From NCBI RefSeq assembly GCF_000198775.1, contig NC_014722.1, forward strand, positions 1,011,518 through 1,075,517: 64,000 nt of DNA. The letters run 5' to 3'. This DNA comes from Mycetohabitans rhizoxinica HKI 454 (lineage in GTDB: Bacteria > Pseudomonadota > Gammaproteobacteria > Burkholderiales > Burkholderiaceae). Below the pieces are notes generated by a model that had not been told where the DNA came from, ran no database searches, and saw nothing but the letters and a program-made list of their open reading frames with translations. The translations under genes were made by a program, and so were the position numbers. Positions 1 to 11,394 of the stretch are shown here, piece after piece. Position 1 is the stretch's first letter, and each line of letters begins with the position of its first letter.

Positions 1-22
1 TCCCGCCCTCGAATGAGCGGGC

Positions 23-1147
23 ATGAGCGGCGCCTTCCTGCGGGAGCGCGAGGTTTTTTATCCGCCTGCGGATGAACTGCTGGAGGCGGCCGAGCGGATC
101 CGCGCACGGTTGGGTGATTGGCCGCGTGCCAGCCAGCCGGTGCGGATCTGTCTCGCGCCGCCGCCGCAGCCGGGGCCCGGTGACGTGATCGTAGTGACCG
201 ATGTGCAGCCGCATGCGGCCGATACCGCGCGCTGGGTGGCTGCCGGCGCCACGGTGCTGGACGCGTCGGCGCGTGCCATGCGGTTGCATCAGGGTGATGC
301 GGTCCGCACGTTGGAGGCCGCGCCGTGCGACGATTGGATCGCGGCATTCGCCGCGTTCCTCGATTGTGGCTGCGCGCCGCACGATGCGTTGTGCCTTGCC
401 CTGGCGTGGCGGCAGGGCGACGAGTATGCGCAGGATCCATGGCCGTGTGATGTGTCGCGCTTTCCGCGCGTGCTGGGGTTGCCTGATGCGCCGGTGCAGC
501 CGTTCGCCGCGTGCCCGGCAGCGCTCGGTCTGTATCCGGTGGTGCCGACGGCCGACTGGATCGAGCGGCTGCTAGCGCTCGGCGTGCGTACTGTGCAACT
601 GCGCCGCAAGGTTGACGGGGCGGGCGATGCGGCGGATCCGCGCGCGTTAGCCGTGCTGCGGGCCGACGTGCGCCGCGCCGTTGCGGCGGGGCGCCGCTAT
701 GACGACGCACGCGTATTCATCAACGACCACTGGCAACTGGCGCTGGACGAAGGCGCCTATGGCGTGCACCTGGGCCAGGAGGATTTGTCGCGCGCGGACA
801 TCGGTGCGCTGGCACACGCGGGGCTGCGGCTGGGTCTGTCCTCGCACGGATACTACGAGATCTTGGTGGCGCTGCACTTCAAGCCGAGCTATATCGCGCT
901 GGGTGCGGTGTTTCCGACCACCACCAAGGCAATGCCCAGCGTGCCGCAAGGGCTTGCGCGACTCGCGCGCTACGTGCGATTGCTGGACGGCGTGGTGCCC
1001 TGCGTGGCAATCGGTGGCATCGACCTGCAGACGCTGGACGACGTGCTGGCCACCGGTGTGCGCGGTGCCGCGCTCGTGCGCGCGGTAACGCAGGCCCACG
1101 ACGTCGAAAAAGCAATCTTTGCGTTGCAAAGAGGGTTTATCCGATAA
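23..1147 (+). CDS. thiE: Thiamine-phosphate synthase with N-terminal extension
   Basis: Condenses the thiazole phosphate and HMP pyrophosphate into thiamine monophosphate in the cytosol. The C-terminal part (about residues 165-374) is a ThiE TIM barrel: the phosphate-binding VFPTTTK segment, VAIGGI and the [10 protein letters not shown] end are all visible. The first 160 or so residues are not part of the usual enzyme of about 210 residues, and I do not recognise them; long ThiE proteins of this kind are known in Burkholderia. The ATG at 23 overlaps a TGA in another frame, so an upstream thiamine gene probably ends at the window edge. Function is confident, the role of the extension is unknown. 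Confidence 0.9.
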   Translation: MSGAFLREREVFYPPADELLEAAERIRARLGDWPRASQPVRICLAPPPQPGPGDVIVVTDVQPHAADTARWVAAGATVLDASARAMRLHQGDAVRTLEAAPCDDWIAAFAAFLDCGCAPHDALCLALAWRQGDEYAQDPWPCDVSRFPRVLGLPDAPVQPFAACPAALGLYPVVPTADWIERLLALGVRTVQLRRKVDGAGDAADPRALAVLRADVRRAVAAGRRYDDARVFINDHWQLALDEGAYGVHLGQEDLSRADIGALAHAGLRLGLSSHGYYEILVALHFKPSYIALGAVFPTTTKAMPSVPQGLARLARYVRLLDGVVPCVAIGGIDLQTLDDVLATGVRGAALVRAVTQAHDVEKAIFALQRGFIR

Positions 1148-1250
1148 TGCGGGGCTTGCCTGCCATTGCCCTACGCCGCGAAGGTGGCGTGTAAGCGGTC
1201 TCGCGCACAGTCCACGTCGGGGTTTCAGGCGGCAGATCCGCTTTAGGCCC

Positions 1251-1256
1251 TATAAT
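1251..1256 (+). promoter_or_regulatory. Putative -10 box for the mla operon
   Basis: A perfect TATAAT lies 19 bases before the mlaF start codon in the 128-base spacer after thiE. No convincing -35 hexamer sits 16-18 bases upstream, so this is a -10 call only. Confidence 0.4.
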
Positions 1257-1275
1257 CCGCGTTCCGTGCCTTTTG

Positions 1276-2121
1276 ATGACCGCCTACGTGCCGCCAACCG
1301 CCTCCGATATCCTGCTTGAGCTTCGCGATGTTGCTTTCGGCTACAGTGCTGAGCGGCTCGTGCTCCAGAACCTGAACATGCGTTTCAAGCGTGGACAGGT
1401 GGTTGCGATCATGGGCGGCTCCGGGTGCGGCAAGACGACAGTGTTGCGGCTCATCGGTGCGCTGGTGCGCGCCAACCGAGGCCAGGTACTGTTTCGCGGC
1501 GAGGACGTCGGTGCTATGGGCCCCCAGGCGGTCTACGCGGCGCGGCGCAGGATGGGCATGTTGTTCCAGTTCGGCGCGTTGTTTACCGACATGTCAGTGT
1601 TCGACAACGTCGCATTTCCGCTGCGCGAGCATACGGACTTGCCAGAGGCGCTGATCCGCGATCTCGTGCTGATGAAACTCAACGCGGTCGGCTTGCGCGG
1701 CGCACGCGACTTGGCGCCGTCCGAAGTCTCGGGCGGCATGGCGCGCCGGGTCGCGCTGGCTCGGGCGATCGCGCTTGACCCCGAGCTGATGATGTACGAT
1801 GAGCCGTTCGCGGGACTTGATCCGATCTCACTGGGTATTACCGCGAACCTGATTCGCACCCTCAATACCGCGCTCGGCGCCACGTCGATCCTCGTGACAC
1901 ACGATGTGCCGGAGTCGTTTGCGATCGCGGACTACGTGTATTTCATTGCGAATGGACGGGTGCTCGCCGAGGGCACGCCCGCGCAGTTGCGCGCGTCGCA
2001 GGACCCGAGCGTGCGGCAGTTCATCGACGGCGCGCCTGACGGTCCCTTTCATTTTCACTATGCGAGCGCGTCGCTGGAGGCGGACTTCGGTCTCGGCGCC
2101 GTGCCGCGCGCAGGAGAGTAG
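1276..2121 (+). CDS. mlaF: Phospholipid ABC transporter ATPase MlaF
   Basis: Cytoplasmic ATPase of the Mla system, which moves phospholipids between the inner and outer membranes and keeps the outer leaflet asymmetric. The 281-residue protein has Walker A GGSGCGKTT (about 47-55), a Q-loop near 98, the signature SGGMARR (about 152-158) and Walker B LMMYDEP (about 171-177), followed by a switch histidine in VTHD. I chose the ATG at 1276 over the TTG one codon earlier. It heads mlaFEDACB; mlaE follows after three bases, so translation is probably coupled. Confidence 0.95.
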   Translation: MTAYVPPTASDILLELRDVAFGYSAERLVLQNLNMRFKRGQVVAIMGGSGCGKTTVLRLIGALVRANRGQVLFRGEDVGAMGPQAVYAARRRMGMLFQFGALFTDMSVFDNVAFPLREHTDLPEALIRDLVLMKLNAVGLRGARDLAPSEVSGGMARRVALARAIALDPELMMYDEPFAGLDPISLGITANLIRTLNTALGATSILVTHDVPESFAIADYVYFIANGRVLAEGTPAQLRASQDPSVRQFIDGAPDGPFHFHYASASLEADFGLGAVPRAGE

Positions 2122-2124
2122 CGC

Positions 2125-2892
2125 ATGATTGCCACGGTCGGCCGCGCCGTTCTCGACGGCCTTTCACGAACAGGCTACGGCGCCCGTATGTTCGCGCGGC
2201 TTGCGTCGGAGTGCTTCCCATTGCTGCGGCGCCCGCGCACCGTCATCCAGCAGATCCACTTCCTGGGTAATTATTCACTCGTCATCATCGCTGTTTCGGG
2301 GTTGTTCGTCGGCTTCGTGCTGGGCTTGCAGGGCTACAACACGCTGAATCGCTACGGCTCCGAGCAGGCGCTCGGGCTGTTGGTCGCGCTGTCGCTGGTG
2401 CGCGAGCTTGGGCCAGTGGTCACTGCGCTGCTGTTTGCCGGACGCGCTGGCACGTCGCTGACCGCGGAGATCGGCCTGATGAAGGCGGGCGAGCAACTGA
2501 CCGCGATGGAAATGATGGCGGTGGACCCGATCCGGGTCGTCGTTGCACCGCGATTCTGGGCTGGCGTAATCGCGATGCCGATCCTGGCGGCGATCTTCAG
2601 CGCGGTCGGCATCGTCGGCGGGTATGTCGTCGGTGTGGTATTGATCGGCGTGGACCCTGGCGCGTTTTGGTCCCAAATGCAATCGGGCGTCGACCTGCGA
2701 CAGGATATCGGCAACGGTGTGATCAAGAGCATCGTGTTCGGCTTCGCGGTAACCTTCGTCGCGCTGTTCCAAGGCTATGAAGCCAAGCCGACCCCCGAAG
2801 GGGTGTCGCGCGCGACGACCAAGACGGTCGTGTTCGCATCGCTGGCGGTACTTGGGCTGGACTTTTTGCTGACCGCGCTGATGTTCAATTGA
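2125..2892 (+). CDS. mlaE: Phospholipid ABC transporter permease MlaE
   Basis: Inner-membrane permease of the Mla lipid transporter, 255 residues, with the usual five or so hydrophobic segments. The family hallmark is visible around residues 85-125 ([19 protein letters not shown] followed by [13 protein letters not shown]). A GGAGAG ribosome site precedes the ATG. It pairs with MlaF immediately upstream and the MCE protein MlaD downstream. Confidence 0.95.
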   Translation: MIATVGRAVLDGLSRTGYGARMFARLASECFPLLRRPRTVIQQIHFLGNYSLVIIAVSGLFVGFVLGLQGYNTLNRYGSEQALGLLVALSLVRELGPVVTALLFAGRAGTSLTAEIGLMKAGEQLTAMEMMAVDPIRVVVAPRFWAGVIAMPILAAIFSAVGIVGGYVVGVVLIGVDPGAFWSQMQSGVDLRQDIGNGVIKSIVFGFAVTFVALFQGYEAKPTPEGVSRATTKTVVFASLAVLGLDFLLTALMFN

Positions 2893-2978
2893 TAGATGGG
2901 CCCGGCGCCATGGCGCGCCGGCACGACTGCGTGCGCGATCCCCGCGTAGCACGCAGCGGTAATAGCTATTCCGATGGG

Positions 2979-3566
2979 ATGACGATGAAGAAAAACGCTC
3001 TGGACTTCTGGGTCGGCTTGTTCGTGGTGCTCGGTTTTGTTGCGCTGCTGTTCCTGGCGCTCAAGGCTGGCAATATGAGTTCGCTGTCGTTTCAATCCAC
3101 CTACTCGGTGAAGATGAAGTTCGACAACATCGGTGGACTGAAGCCGCGCGCGGCGGTCAAGAGCGCCGGCGTGATGGTAGGCCGCGTGCAGAGCATTGAG
3201 TTCGATACGCAGACTTACCAGGCACTGGTCACAATCGACGTATTTAAGCCGTACACGTTCCCGAAGGACTCGTCGGCCAAGATTCTCACCTCGGGTCTAC
3301 TTGGCGAGCAGTACATCGGCCTGGATCCGGGGGGCGACGAACAGCTGCTCAAGGATGGCGACACGCTTACGATGACGCAGTCCGCGATCGTACTGGAAAA
3401 CCTGATCGGCCAATTCCTGTACAGCAAGGCGGCGGATGCCGGGGCAGGCAAGCCGGCCGTACCTGCCACACCCGCCCCGGCGGCCCCGGCGGCGCCCGGG
3501 CCCGCCGGGGCCAGCCCTGACGCATCTCAAACCCAAGTCGCGCCGGCAAGCGCGACGGCAAACTGA
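2979..3566 (+). CDS. mlaD: Mla MCE-domain protein MlaD
   Basis: Membrane-anchored periplasmic lipid-binding subunit of the Mla transporter. One N-terminal transmembrane helix (about residues 7-28) precedes a single MCE domain (about 38-120, with GGLKPRAAVKSAGVMVGRV and SGLLGEQYIGLDPG). The last 45 residues are Pro/Ala-rich and probably disordered, encoded by a very GC-rich stretch near 3440-3560. The reading frame is open from 2889, but MTMKKN at 2979 (or the ATG at 2985) matches the known start of the family, giving about 195 residues. Confidence 0.92.
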   Translation: MTMKKNALDFWVGLFVVLGFVALLFLALKAGNMSSLSFQSTYSVKMKFDNIGGLKPRAAVKSAGVMVGRVQSIEFDTQTYQALVTIDVFKPYTFPKDSSAKILTSGLLGEQYIGLDPGGDEQLLKDGDTLTMTQSAIVLENLIGQFLYSKAADAGAGKPAVPATPAPAAPAAPGPAGASPDASQTQVAPASATAN

Positions 3567-3577
3567 GGGGAGGCAGC

Positions 3578-4642
3578 ATGACAACGATGCGAGCCACCGT
3601 CGTGGTCGCGGCTGCTGTGATGGCGCTGGGCGGTTGCGCGGCGGTGAAGACACCGTCGAAGCAAGACCCGCTGGAAGGATTTAACCGGACGATGTTCGAA
3701 TTCAATGACACGCTGGACCGCGTGGCGATGAAGCCGGTGGCGCGCGCTTATAACTGGGCGTTGCCTCAATTCGTCCGCGATCGTGTGTCGAGTTTCTTCT
3801 CAAACATCGGCGATGTGTATATCGCCGCCAACAATTTGTTGCAAGGCAAGATCACCGCAGGCACGGAAGACATCATGCGCGTGGCGATCAATAGCACGTT
3901 CGGGCTGGGTGGGCTGTTCGACTTTGCTAGTCAGGCTAGGCTGCCGAAACACCAATCGGACTTCGGTGTCACGTTGGGCCACTATGGCGTGCCGCCGGGC
4001 CCGTACCTCGTGCTGCCACTGCTCGGGCCCAGCACCGTGCGCGACGCGGCAGGCTTGCTGGTCGATTGGCAGGGCGACCTGACTGCCTACATGCGTCCGA
4101 TCTGGCTGCGCACGACGCTCTATGGTGTGCGCATCGTTAGCACGCGCGCGGCGTTGCTCGGTGCGACCGACCTGCTGTCCAATGCGGCGCTTGACAAGTA
4201 CTCGTTCGTGCGCAACGCCCATTTGCAACGGCGTCAGTACCTGATTTCGGATGGCAATCCGCCGCCGCCCGCGTACGATGATGAATCGGACGCCGACACC
4301 GGCCCGAGCGACGATGGCGCACCGACGCCTGGCGCAGAAGGTGCGCCGGCTGCCGGCGCGACCGGCGGTGCTGCTGGAGCTACTGGAGCTGCTGGAGCCG
4401 ACCTTGCCCACCCCGCGGCGACGCGACCGCCGGCACCGGCCGCCGCATCACAGCCCGACGCGGTGCAGGGAGCATCGGCCCCACAACGGCAGGAGCCGAC
4501 CGGCGCGACCGGGCCGGATGCTGCAGCGGCGCAATCGGCATCGGCTGGTGCCGCGCAACCGGCATCGGAGACGCACGTGCCAAGCCAGCAGATGATTCCA
4601 CCCGGCCGTCCCTATAGCATTCCGAATCTTCGGTTTAGGTGA
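3578..4642 (+). CDS. mlaA: Outer-membrane lipoprotein MlaA (VacJ)
   Basis: Outer-membrane partner of the Mla system that removes misplaced phospholipid from the outer leaflet. A lipoprotein signal peptide ends in a GGC-AA lipobox (Cys near residue 20). The MlaA domain follows (DPLEGFNRTMFEFND, then FGVTLGHYGVPPGPYLVLP), covering roughly residues 30-225. The remaining 125 residues are an Ala/Pro/Gly/Thr tail with short repeats (GAAGATGAAGA near 4366-4400) that E. coli MlaA lacks; this is low-complexity sequence likely to vary between strains. Twelve bases separate it from mlaD. Confidence 0.93.
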   Translation: MTTMRATVVVAAAVMALGGCAAVKTPSKQDPLEGFNRTMFEFNDTLDRVAMKPVARAYNWALPQFVRDRVSSFFSNIGDVYIAANNLLQGKITAGTEDIMRVAINSTFGLGGLFDFASQARLPKHQSDFGVTLGHYGVPPGPYLVLPLLGPSTVRDAAGLLVDWQGDLTAYMRPIWLRTTLYGVRIVSTRAALLGATDLLSNAALDKYSFVRNAHLQRRQYLISDGNPPPPAYDDESDADTGPSDDGAPTPGAEGAPAAGATGGAAGATGAAGADLAHPAATRPPAPAAASQPDAVQGASAPQRQEPTGATGPDAAAAQSASAGAAQPASETHVPSQQMIPPGRPYSIPNLRFR

Positions 4643-4741
4643 GCATGCTTCGCGGCGAATGAAACTCGAACTGCGCAATTCGCTCCAATATTTGACGATC
4701 GTTGACCATAGCGAAAAGAAATAATCGATAGGACTGAGTTG

Positions 4742-5380
4742 ATGAAAAAATTTTTACTGATCCCCGTCGTTGCCACGTTGCTGTCGTGCAGTACCGGTTC
4801 GTTTGCCGAAGCGCCGGCCATTGATATGGGCACACCGGATGGGCTGGTGAAATCGGTGACGACCGACGTGCTGAGCATCGTGCGCGCCGACTCGTCGATC
4901 AAAGCCGGCGACATCGAGCGGATCACGCAGGTCGTCAACCAGAAGATCCTGCCGTACACCGACTTCGCGAGGACGACGCGTCTGGTCATGGGACGGCACT
5001 GGCGCACCGCGACGCCGCAACAGCAGCAACAAATCGTCGAGCAATTCAAGATGCTGCTGATCCGGACCTATTCCGGTGCCCTGTCGCAGGTCGGCAATCA
5101 GGAAATCCGGTATCAGCCGCTGCGCGCGGCGCCGACTGATACCGACGTCGTTGTACGCTCGACGGTGATCAACAATGGCCAGCCGATCGAGCTCGATTAT
5201 CGGATGGAGAAGACCGCGTATGGCTGGCGGGTCTATGATTTGAATGTCGCCGGTGCGTGGCTCGTGCAGACATACCAGCAACAGTTCAATGAGCAGATCC
5301 AGCAACATGGGATTGATGGCTTGATCACCTACCTATCGCAGAAGAATACGCCGGCCGCTGCGGCCAAGAGCCCATCGTGA
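4742..5380 (+). CDS. mlaC: Periplasmic phospholipid carrier MlaC
   Basis: Soluble periplasmic shuttle that carries phospholipid between MlaA and MlaFEDB. The protein is 212 residues, with a Sec signal peptide (MKKFLLIPVVATLL, probable cleavage after FAEA) and the Tol-Tol-Ttg2 fold signature DFARTTRLVMGRHWR near residues 78-92. Start at the ATG at 4742; a TTG one codon upstream is less likely. About 100 bases of non-coding sequence separate it from mlaA, the largest gap in the operon. Confidence 0.93.
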   Translation: MKKFLLIPVVATLLSCSTGSFAEAPAIDMGTPDGLVKSVTTDVLSIVRADSSIKAGDIERITQVVNQKILPYTDFARTTRLVMGRHWRTATPQQQQQIVEQFKMLLIRTYSGALSQVGNQEIRYQPLRAAPTDTDVVVRSTVINNGQPIELDYRMEKTAYGWRVYDLNVAGAWLVQTYQQQFNEQIQQHGIDGLITYLSQKNTPAAAAKSPS

Positions 5381-5652
5381 CGACCTTCGAAACGGGCCAG
5401 GCCCTGACGTTCGCGACGGCGAACGCCGTGCTCAAGGCTGGCCTGAACCATATCGCCGGCGGCGCGACCGCCGTAGATTGCGCCCGCCTGCAGCAATTCG
5501 ATTCGTCGGCGTTGGCGGTATTGCTGGCGTGGCAACGCGAGGCTCGCGCGCGTCGCGCCGCGTCGTTCTCGATCTTGAACCTGCCCGACGGATTGGCTAG
5601 CTTGGCCCAGGCCTACGGCGTCCAGGCGCTGGTTTCGTCCGGCCGACATTGA
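5377..5652 (+). CDS. mlaB: STAS-domain protein MlaB
   Basis: Small cytosolic STAS subunit that binds MlaF and regulates the Mla ATPase. It has 91 residues with a core of the type VDCARLQQFDSSALAVLLAW, including the conserved DSSALA loop. The GTG start at 5377 overlaps the mlaC stop as GTGA, which implies translational coupling. It is the last gene of the Mla set. Confidence 0.88.
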   Translation: MTTFETGQALTFATANAVLKAGLNHIAGGATAVDCARLQQFDSSALAVLLAWQREARARRAASFSILNLPDGLASLAQAYGVQALVSSGRH

Positions 5653-5729
5653 TGCTGTCACGTCGCTTCAGGTGACGGTGTGGACCATGTGGCCGATCGG
5701 TCCCCTCGCGGCGACCCGCCGATTTCGCC

Positions 5730-5735
5730 TATAAT
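5730..5735 (+). promoter_or_regulatory. Putative -10 box before the ABC-2 exporter genes
   Basis: A perfect TATAAT (5730-5735) in the 179-base spacer between mlaB and the next ATPase gene, followed by a T run. There is no clear -35 element. It could give the exporter pair and downstream genes independent transcription. Confidence 0.35.
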
Positions 5736-5831
5736 CAACCGTTTTTTAGGCCGTCGATAGGCCATTGCCCGCCCGCGAAGCATGCACAGGTGGGCCCGCA
5801 AACCCTGCCGGCGCTGTCGCGCCGCACACTC

Positions 5832-6758
5832 ATGCCAGCCATAGAAATTCACAACGTCAAGAAGCGCTATCGCGATTTGCATGCGCTCAAAGGCGTGTCG
5901 TTCACCGTCGAGGAGGGCGAGTTCTTCGGATTGCTCGGTCCCAACGGCGCAGGCAAGACGACGCTGATTAGCATTCTTGCGGGTCTGGCGCGCGCGGACG
6001 AGGGAACGATCGCAGTGCGAGGTCACGATGTTGTGACGGACTTCAGGCGCGCACGGCGCGCGCTTGGCGTGGTGCCCCAAGAGTTGGTGTTCGACCCCTT
6101 TTTTACCGTACGTGAATGCCTTCGCATCCAGTCCGGCTATTTCGGTTTAGCCCGCAACGACGATTGGATCGACGAAGTGATGGCCAATTTGGACCTGACC
6201 GAGAAAGCGGACGTCAACATGCGCGCGTTATCCGGTGGAATGAAGCGGCGCGTGCTGGTCGCGCAGGCGCTTGTGCATCGGCCGCCGGTGATCGTGCTGG
6301 ACGAGCCGACCGCGGGCGTGGACGTGGAATTGCGCCAGACACTGTGGAAATTCATCTCGCGGCTTAACCGCGAGGGGCATACGATCGTGTTGACCACGCA
6401 CTACCTGGAAGAGGCCGAGTCGCTGTGCGACCGCATCGCCATGCTTCGTCGCGGCGAGATGGTTGCGCTCGAGCGCACCGGTGCGTTGCTGCAGCGCTTC
6501 AGTGGACTACAGTTGTTCGTGCGAGTGAGCGCAGGCAGGGTGCCGGCGCAGATCAGGGCTCTGGAGATCGGCACGCCCGATCCGGCAGATCGGCAGCACC
6601 TGCTGCGGCTGGACTCGTATGACGACGTGGAGCCGATTCTTGCGCAATGCCGTGCGGCCGGCTGCCGGTTTGACGAGATCGACGTGCGCAAGGCCGACCT
6701 GGAAGACGTGTTCGTGCAGATCATGAATGCGCCCCAGGCCGTGGAGGGGCTGGCATGA
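5832..6758 (+). CDS. ABC-2 type transporter ATPase
   Basis: ATPase of a two-gene ABC-2 exporter, 308 residues. Walker A GPNGAGKTT (about 37-45), signature LSGGMKRR (about 134-141), Walker B VIVLDEPTAGVD (about 154-165) and the LTTHYLEEAE switch region are clear. Its C-terminal 90 residues resemble the accessory domain of the YadG/NodI/CcmA group. Start taken at the ATG at 5832 (MPAIEIHNVKKRY), because the upstream frame lacks a good start. Its stop overlaps the permease start (ATGA). Substrate unknown; YadG/YadH-like exporters are the nearest family. Confidence 0.88.
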   Translation: MPAIEIHNVKKRYRDLHALKGVSFTVEEGEFFGLLGPNGAGKTTLISILAGLARADEGTIAVRGHDVVTDFRRARRALGVVPQELVFDPFFTVRECLRIQSGYFGLARNDDWIDEVMANLDLTEKADVNMRALSGGMKRRVLVAQALVHRPPVIVLDEPTAGVDVELRQTLWKFISRLNREGHTIVLTTHYLEEAESLCDRIAMLRRGEMVALERTGALLQRFSGLQLFVRVSAGRVPAQIRALEIGTPDPADRQHLLRLDSYDDVEPILAQCRAAGCRFDEIDVRKADLEDVFVQIMNAPQAVEGLA

Positions 6759-7510
6759 TCGGCTTCAGGACGCTGTTCTACAAGGAAGTGCTGCGGTTCT
6801 GGAAGGTGGCCTTCCAGACCGTGCTGGCCCCAGTGATGACCGCGCTGTTGTATTTGACCATCTTTGGGCACGCGTTGCGGGGGCATGTTCAGGTCTATCC
6901 TGGCGTTGAGTACACGAGCTTCCTCATTCCGGGACTGGTCATGATGAGCGTGTTGCAAAATGCGTTTGCGAACAGTTCGTCGTCGTTGATCCAGTCCAAA
7001 ATCACCGGCAATCTGGTGTTCGTCCTGTTGCCGCCGCTGTCGCACTGGGAGATGTTCTGCGCCTACGTGCTGGCCTCGGTCGTGCGTGGCCTGACTGTCG
7101 GGCTGGGGGTATTCGTCGTGACGATTGCGTTCATCCCGGTGTCGTTCTGCGCGCCGCTGTATATCGTCGCGTTCGCCGTGTTTGGTGCGGCGATTCTCGG
7201 CACGCTGGGCCTGATCGCCGGGATCTGGGCCGAGAAGTTCGACCAACTGGCGGCATTTCAGAATTTTCTAATCATGCCATTGACGTTCCTGTCGGGCGTG
7301 TTTTATTCAACGCATACCTTGCCGGACCTATGGCGGCACGTATCGCACCTGAATCCGTTCTTCTACATGATTGACGGATTTCGCTTCGGCTTCTTCGGTG
7401 CATCCGACGTGGCGCCGCTTGTAAGTCTGGCAGTGGTGGGTGGTTTTTTCGTCGCCGTCGCGGCATTGGCGGTACGCTTGCTGGCAAGCGGGTATAAGCT
7501 GCGCCATTGA
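6755..7510 (+). CDS. ABC-2 type transporter permease
   Basis: Membrane partner of the preceding ATPase, 251 residues, six hydrophobic segments, with the ABC2_membrane signature LNPFFYMIDGFRFGFFG near residues 200-216 and the conserved FLSGVFYSTHTLP before it. This is YadH-like. The ATG overlaps the ATPase stop by four bases. The usual location of this pair, between the mla genes and murA, suggests a cell-envelope role, but the cargo is not known. Confidence 0.88.
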   Translation: MIGFRTLFYKEVLRFWKVAFQTVLAPVMTALLYLTIFGHALRGHVQVYPGVEYTSFLIPGLVMMSVLQNAFANSSSSLIQSKITGNLVFVLLPPLSHWEMFCAYVLASVVRGLTVGLGVFVVTIAFIPVSFCAPLYIVAFAVFGAAILGTLGLIAGIWAEKFDQLAAFQNFLIMPLTFLSGVFYSTHTLPDLWRHVSHLNPFFYMIDGFRFGFFGASDVAPLVSLAVVGGFFVAVAALAVRLLASGYKLRH

Positions 7511-7587
7511 GCATGGGAATCGGTCGAGGCGTCGCGCCTGGCGTGCGTCGCGACCCACAATTGAGAGAATACTGAGAGGGATTTGCG

Positions 7588-7827
7588 ATGTTGCCGACCC
7601 CGGAACAAGTCAAGGGATATATTGAAGCAGGCTTGCCGTGCGAGCGCGTTGACATCGAAGGCGACGGCCAGCACTTCTTCGCGACGATCGTCAGCTCGGC
7701 ATTCGAGGGCAAGCAAAGGATTGCACGGCACCAGCTCGTCTATGCGGCGCTGGGCGAGCGCATGCGCGAGGAGATTCACGCGTTGAGCATGAAGACGTTG
7801 ACACCGGCCGAATGGCAAAACCGATGA
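7588..7827 (+). CDS. BolA/IbaG family protein
   Basis: A 79-residue BolA-fold protein with the conserved GDGQHFFATIVSSAFEGK and RHQLVYAALGERM segments. BolA-family proteins bind monothiol glutaredoxins through a [2Fe-2S] cluster; a CGFS glutaredoxin is encoded at 45088-45402 in this window. In E. coli the equivalent gene ibaG (yrbA) also sits between mla and murA. Start ATG at 7588 after an AGAGGG site. Confidence 0.88.
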   Translation: MLPTPEQVKGYIEAGLPCERVDIEGDGQHFFATIVSSAFEGKQRIARHQLVYAALGERMREEIHALSMKTLTPAEWQNR

Positions 7828-10001
<2,174 letters not shown>

Positions 10002-10031
10002 TGCCCGCATCACGAGACACAAGGAACTCGT

Positions 10032-11354
10032 ATGGCGATCAAGATCCGCAAACTCGACTCCTCCGATGCTAGTTTCAAGCCGGCGTTGGCGGCCGTGCTC
10101 GCATTCGAGGCGAGCGAAGACGAAGCGATCGAGCGCTCGGTCGCGCAGATCTTAGCTGACGTCAAATTACGCGGCGATGCCGCTGTGCTGGAATACACGA
10201 AGCGTTTTGACCGGCTGGACGTGGACAGCGTTGCGTCCCTGGAATTGCCAGCTGCCCGGCTGCAGGTGGCACTGGACGCGCTGGAGCCCAAATGCCGGGC
10301 AGCGTTGGAGGCGGCGGCGGCGCGCGTGCACGCGTATCACGACAAGCAGAAGATCGAATGCGGCAGCCACAGCTGGCAGTACACCGAGGCGGATGGTACG
10401 GTGCTCGGCCAAAAGGTCACGCCGCTGGACCGCGTCGGCTTGTACGTGCCCGGCGGCAAGGCAGCCTACCCGTCATCGGTGCTGATGAATGCGATTCCGG
10501 CGCGCGTGGCTGGCGTGCGCGAAATCGTGATGGTGGTGCCGACGCCGGACGGCATGGCCAATGACCTTGTGCTGGCTGCCGCGCTACTTGGCGGCGTGGA
10601 CCGGGTGTTGACCATCGGGGGCGCCCAGGCCATCGGCGCACTCGCCTACGGTACGGACACGATCCCGGCCGTGGACAAGATCTGCGGACCGGGCAATGCC
10701 TACGTTGCCGCCGCCAAGCGACGGGTGTTCGGCACGGTCGGCATCGACATGATCGCGGGTCCGTCGGAGATTCTGGTGTTGTGCGATGGCACCACCGACC
10801 CGCGTTGGGTCGCGATGGATTTATTTTCGCAGGCCGAGCACGATGAACTCGCGCAGTCGATCCTGTTGTGTCCGGACGCCGTGTTCATCCGGCGCGTCGA
10901 GGAGGCGATCGACCAGTTGATCGGGACGCTGCCGCGGCGCGACGTGGTCACCCGTTCGCTGCAGGATCGCGGCGCGTTGATCAAGGTCCGAGACATGGCC
11001 GAGGCATGCGCAATCGCCAACGACATCGCGCCGGAGCACCTGGAGGTGTCGGCGCTCGAGCCGCATCAATGGGTGCAGCACATTCGCCATGCTGGCGCGA
11101 TCTTCCTAGGCCGCTACACGAGCGAGAGCCTCGGCGACTATTGTGCGGGTCCGAACCACGTGCTGCCGACTTCCCGGACCGCGCGTTTCTCGTCGCCGTT
11201 GGGCGTGTATGACTTTCTGAAGCGCTCGAGCGTGATTGAGGTGAGCGCCGAAGGGGCGCAGACGCTCGGTGAAATTGCCGCGGAACTCGCGTATGGCGAG
11301 GGCCTGCAGGCGCACGCGCGCAGCGCCGAGTATCGGATGAAGGCCGGCGGCTGA
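10032..11354 (+). CDS. hisD: Histidinol dehydrogenase HisD
   Basis: Last two oxidation steps of histidine synthesis (histidinol to histidine), zinc- and NAD-dependent. It has 440 residues, close to the family norm. The conserved segments [29 protein letters not shown] and [14 protein letters not shown] are present, the last carrying the zinc-binding Gln/His. Located 30 bases after hisG in the his operon. Confidence 0.96.
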   Translation: MAIKIRKLDSSDASFKPALAAVLAFEASEDEAIERSVAQILADVKLRGDAAVLEYTKRFDRLDVDSVASLELPAARLQVALDALEPKCRAALEAAAARVHAYHDKQKIECGSHSWQYTEADGTVLGQKVTPLDRVGLYVPGGKAAYPSSVLMNAIPARVAGVREIVMVVPTPDGMANDLVLAAALLGGVDRVLTIGGAQAIGALAYGTDTIPAVDKICGPGNAYVAAAKRRVFGTVGIDMIAGPSEILVLCDGTTDPRWVAMDLFSQAEHDELAQSILLCPDAVFIRRVEEAIDQLIGTLPRRDVVTRSLQDRGALIKVRDMAEACAIANDIAPEHLEVSALEPHQWVQHIRHAGAIFLGRYTSESLGDYCAGPNHVLPTSRTARFSSPLGVYDFLKRSSVIEVSAEGAQTLGEIAAELAYGEGLQAHARSAEYRMKAGG

Positions 11355-11394
11355 CCGCACGGGCGGGCAGGCGGGACAGCTTGGACACCAGACT

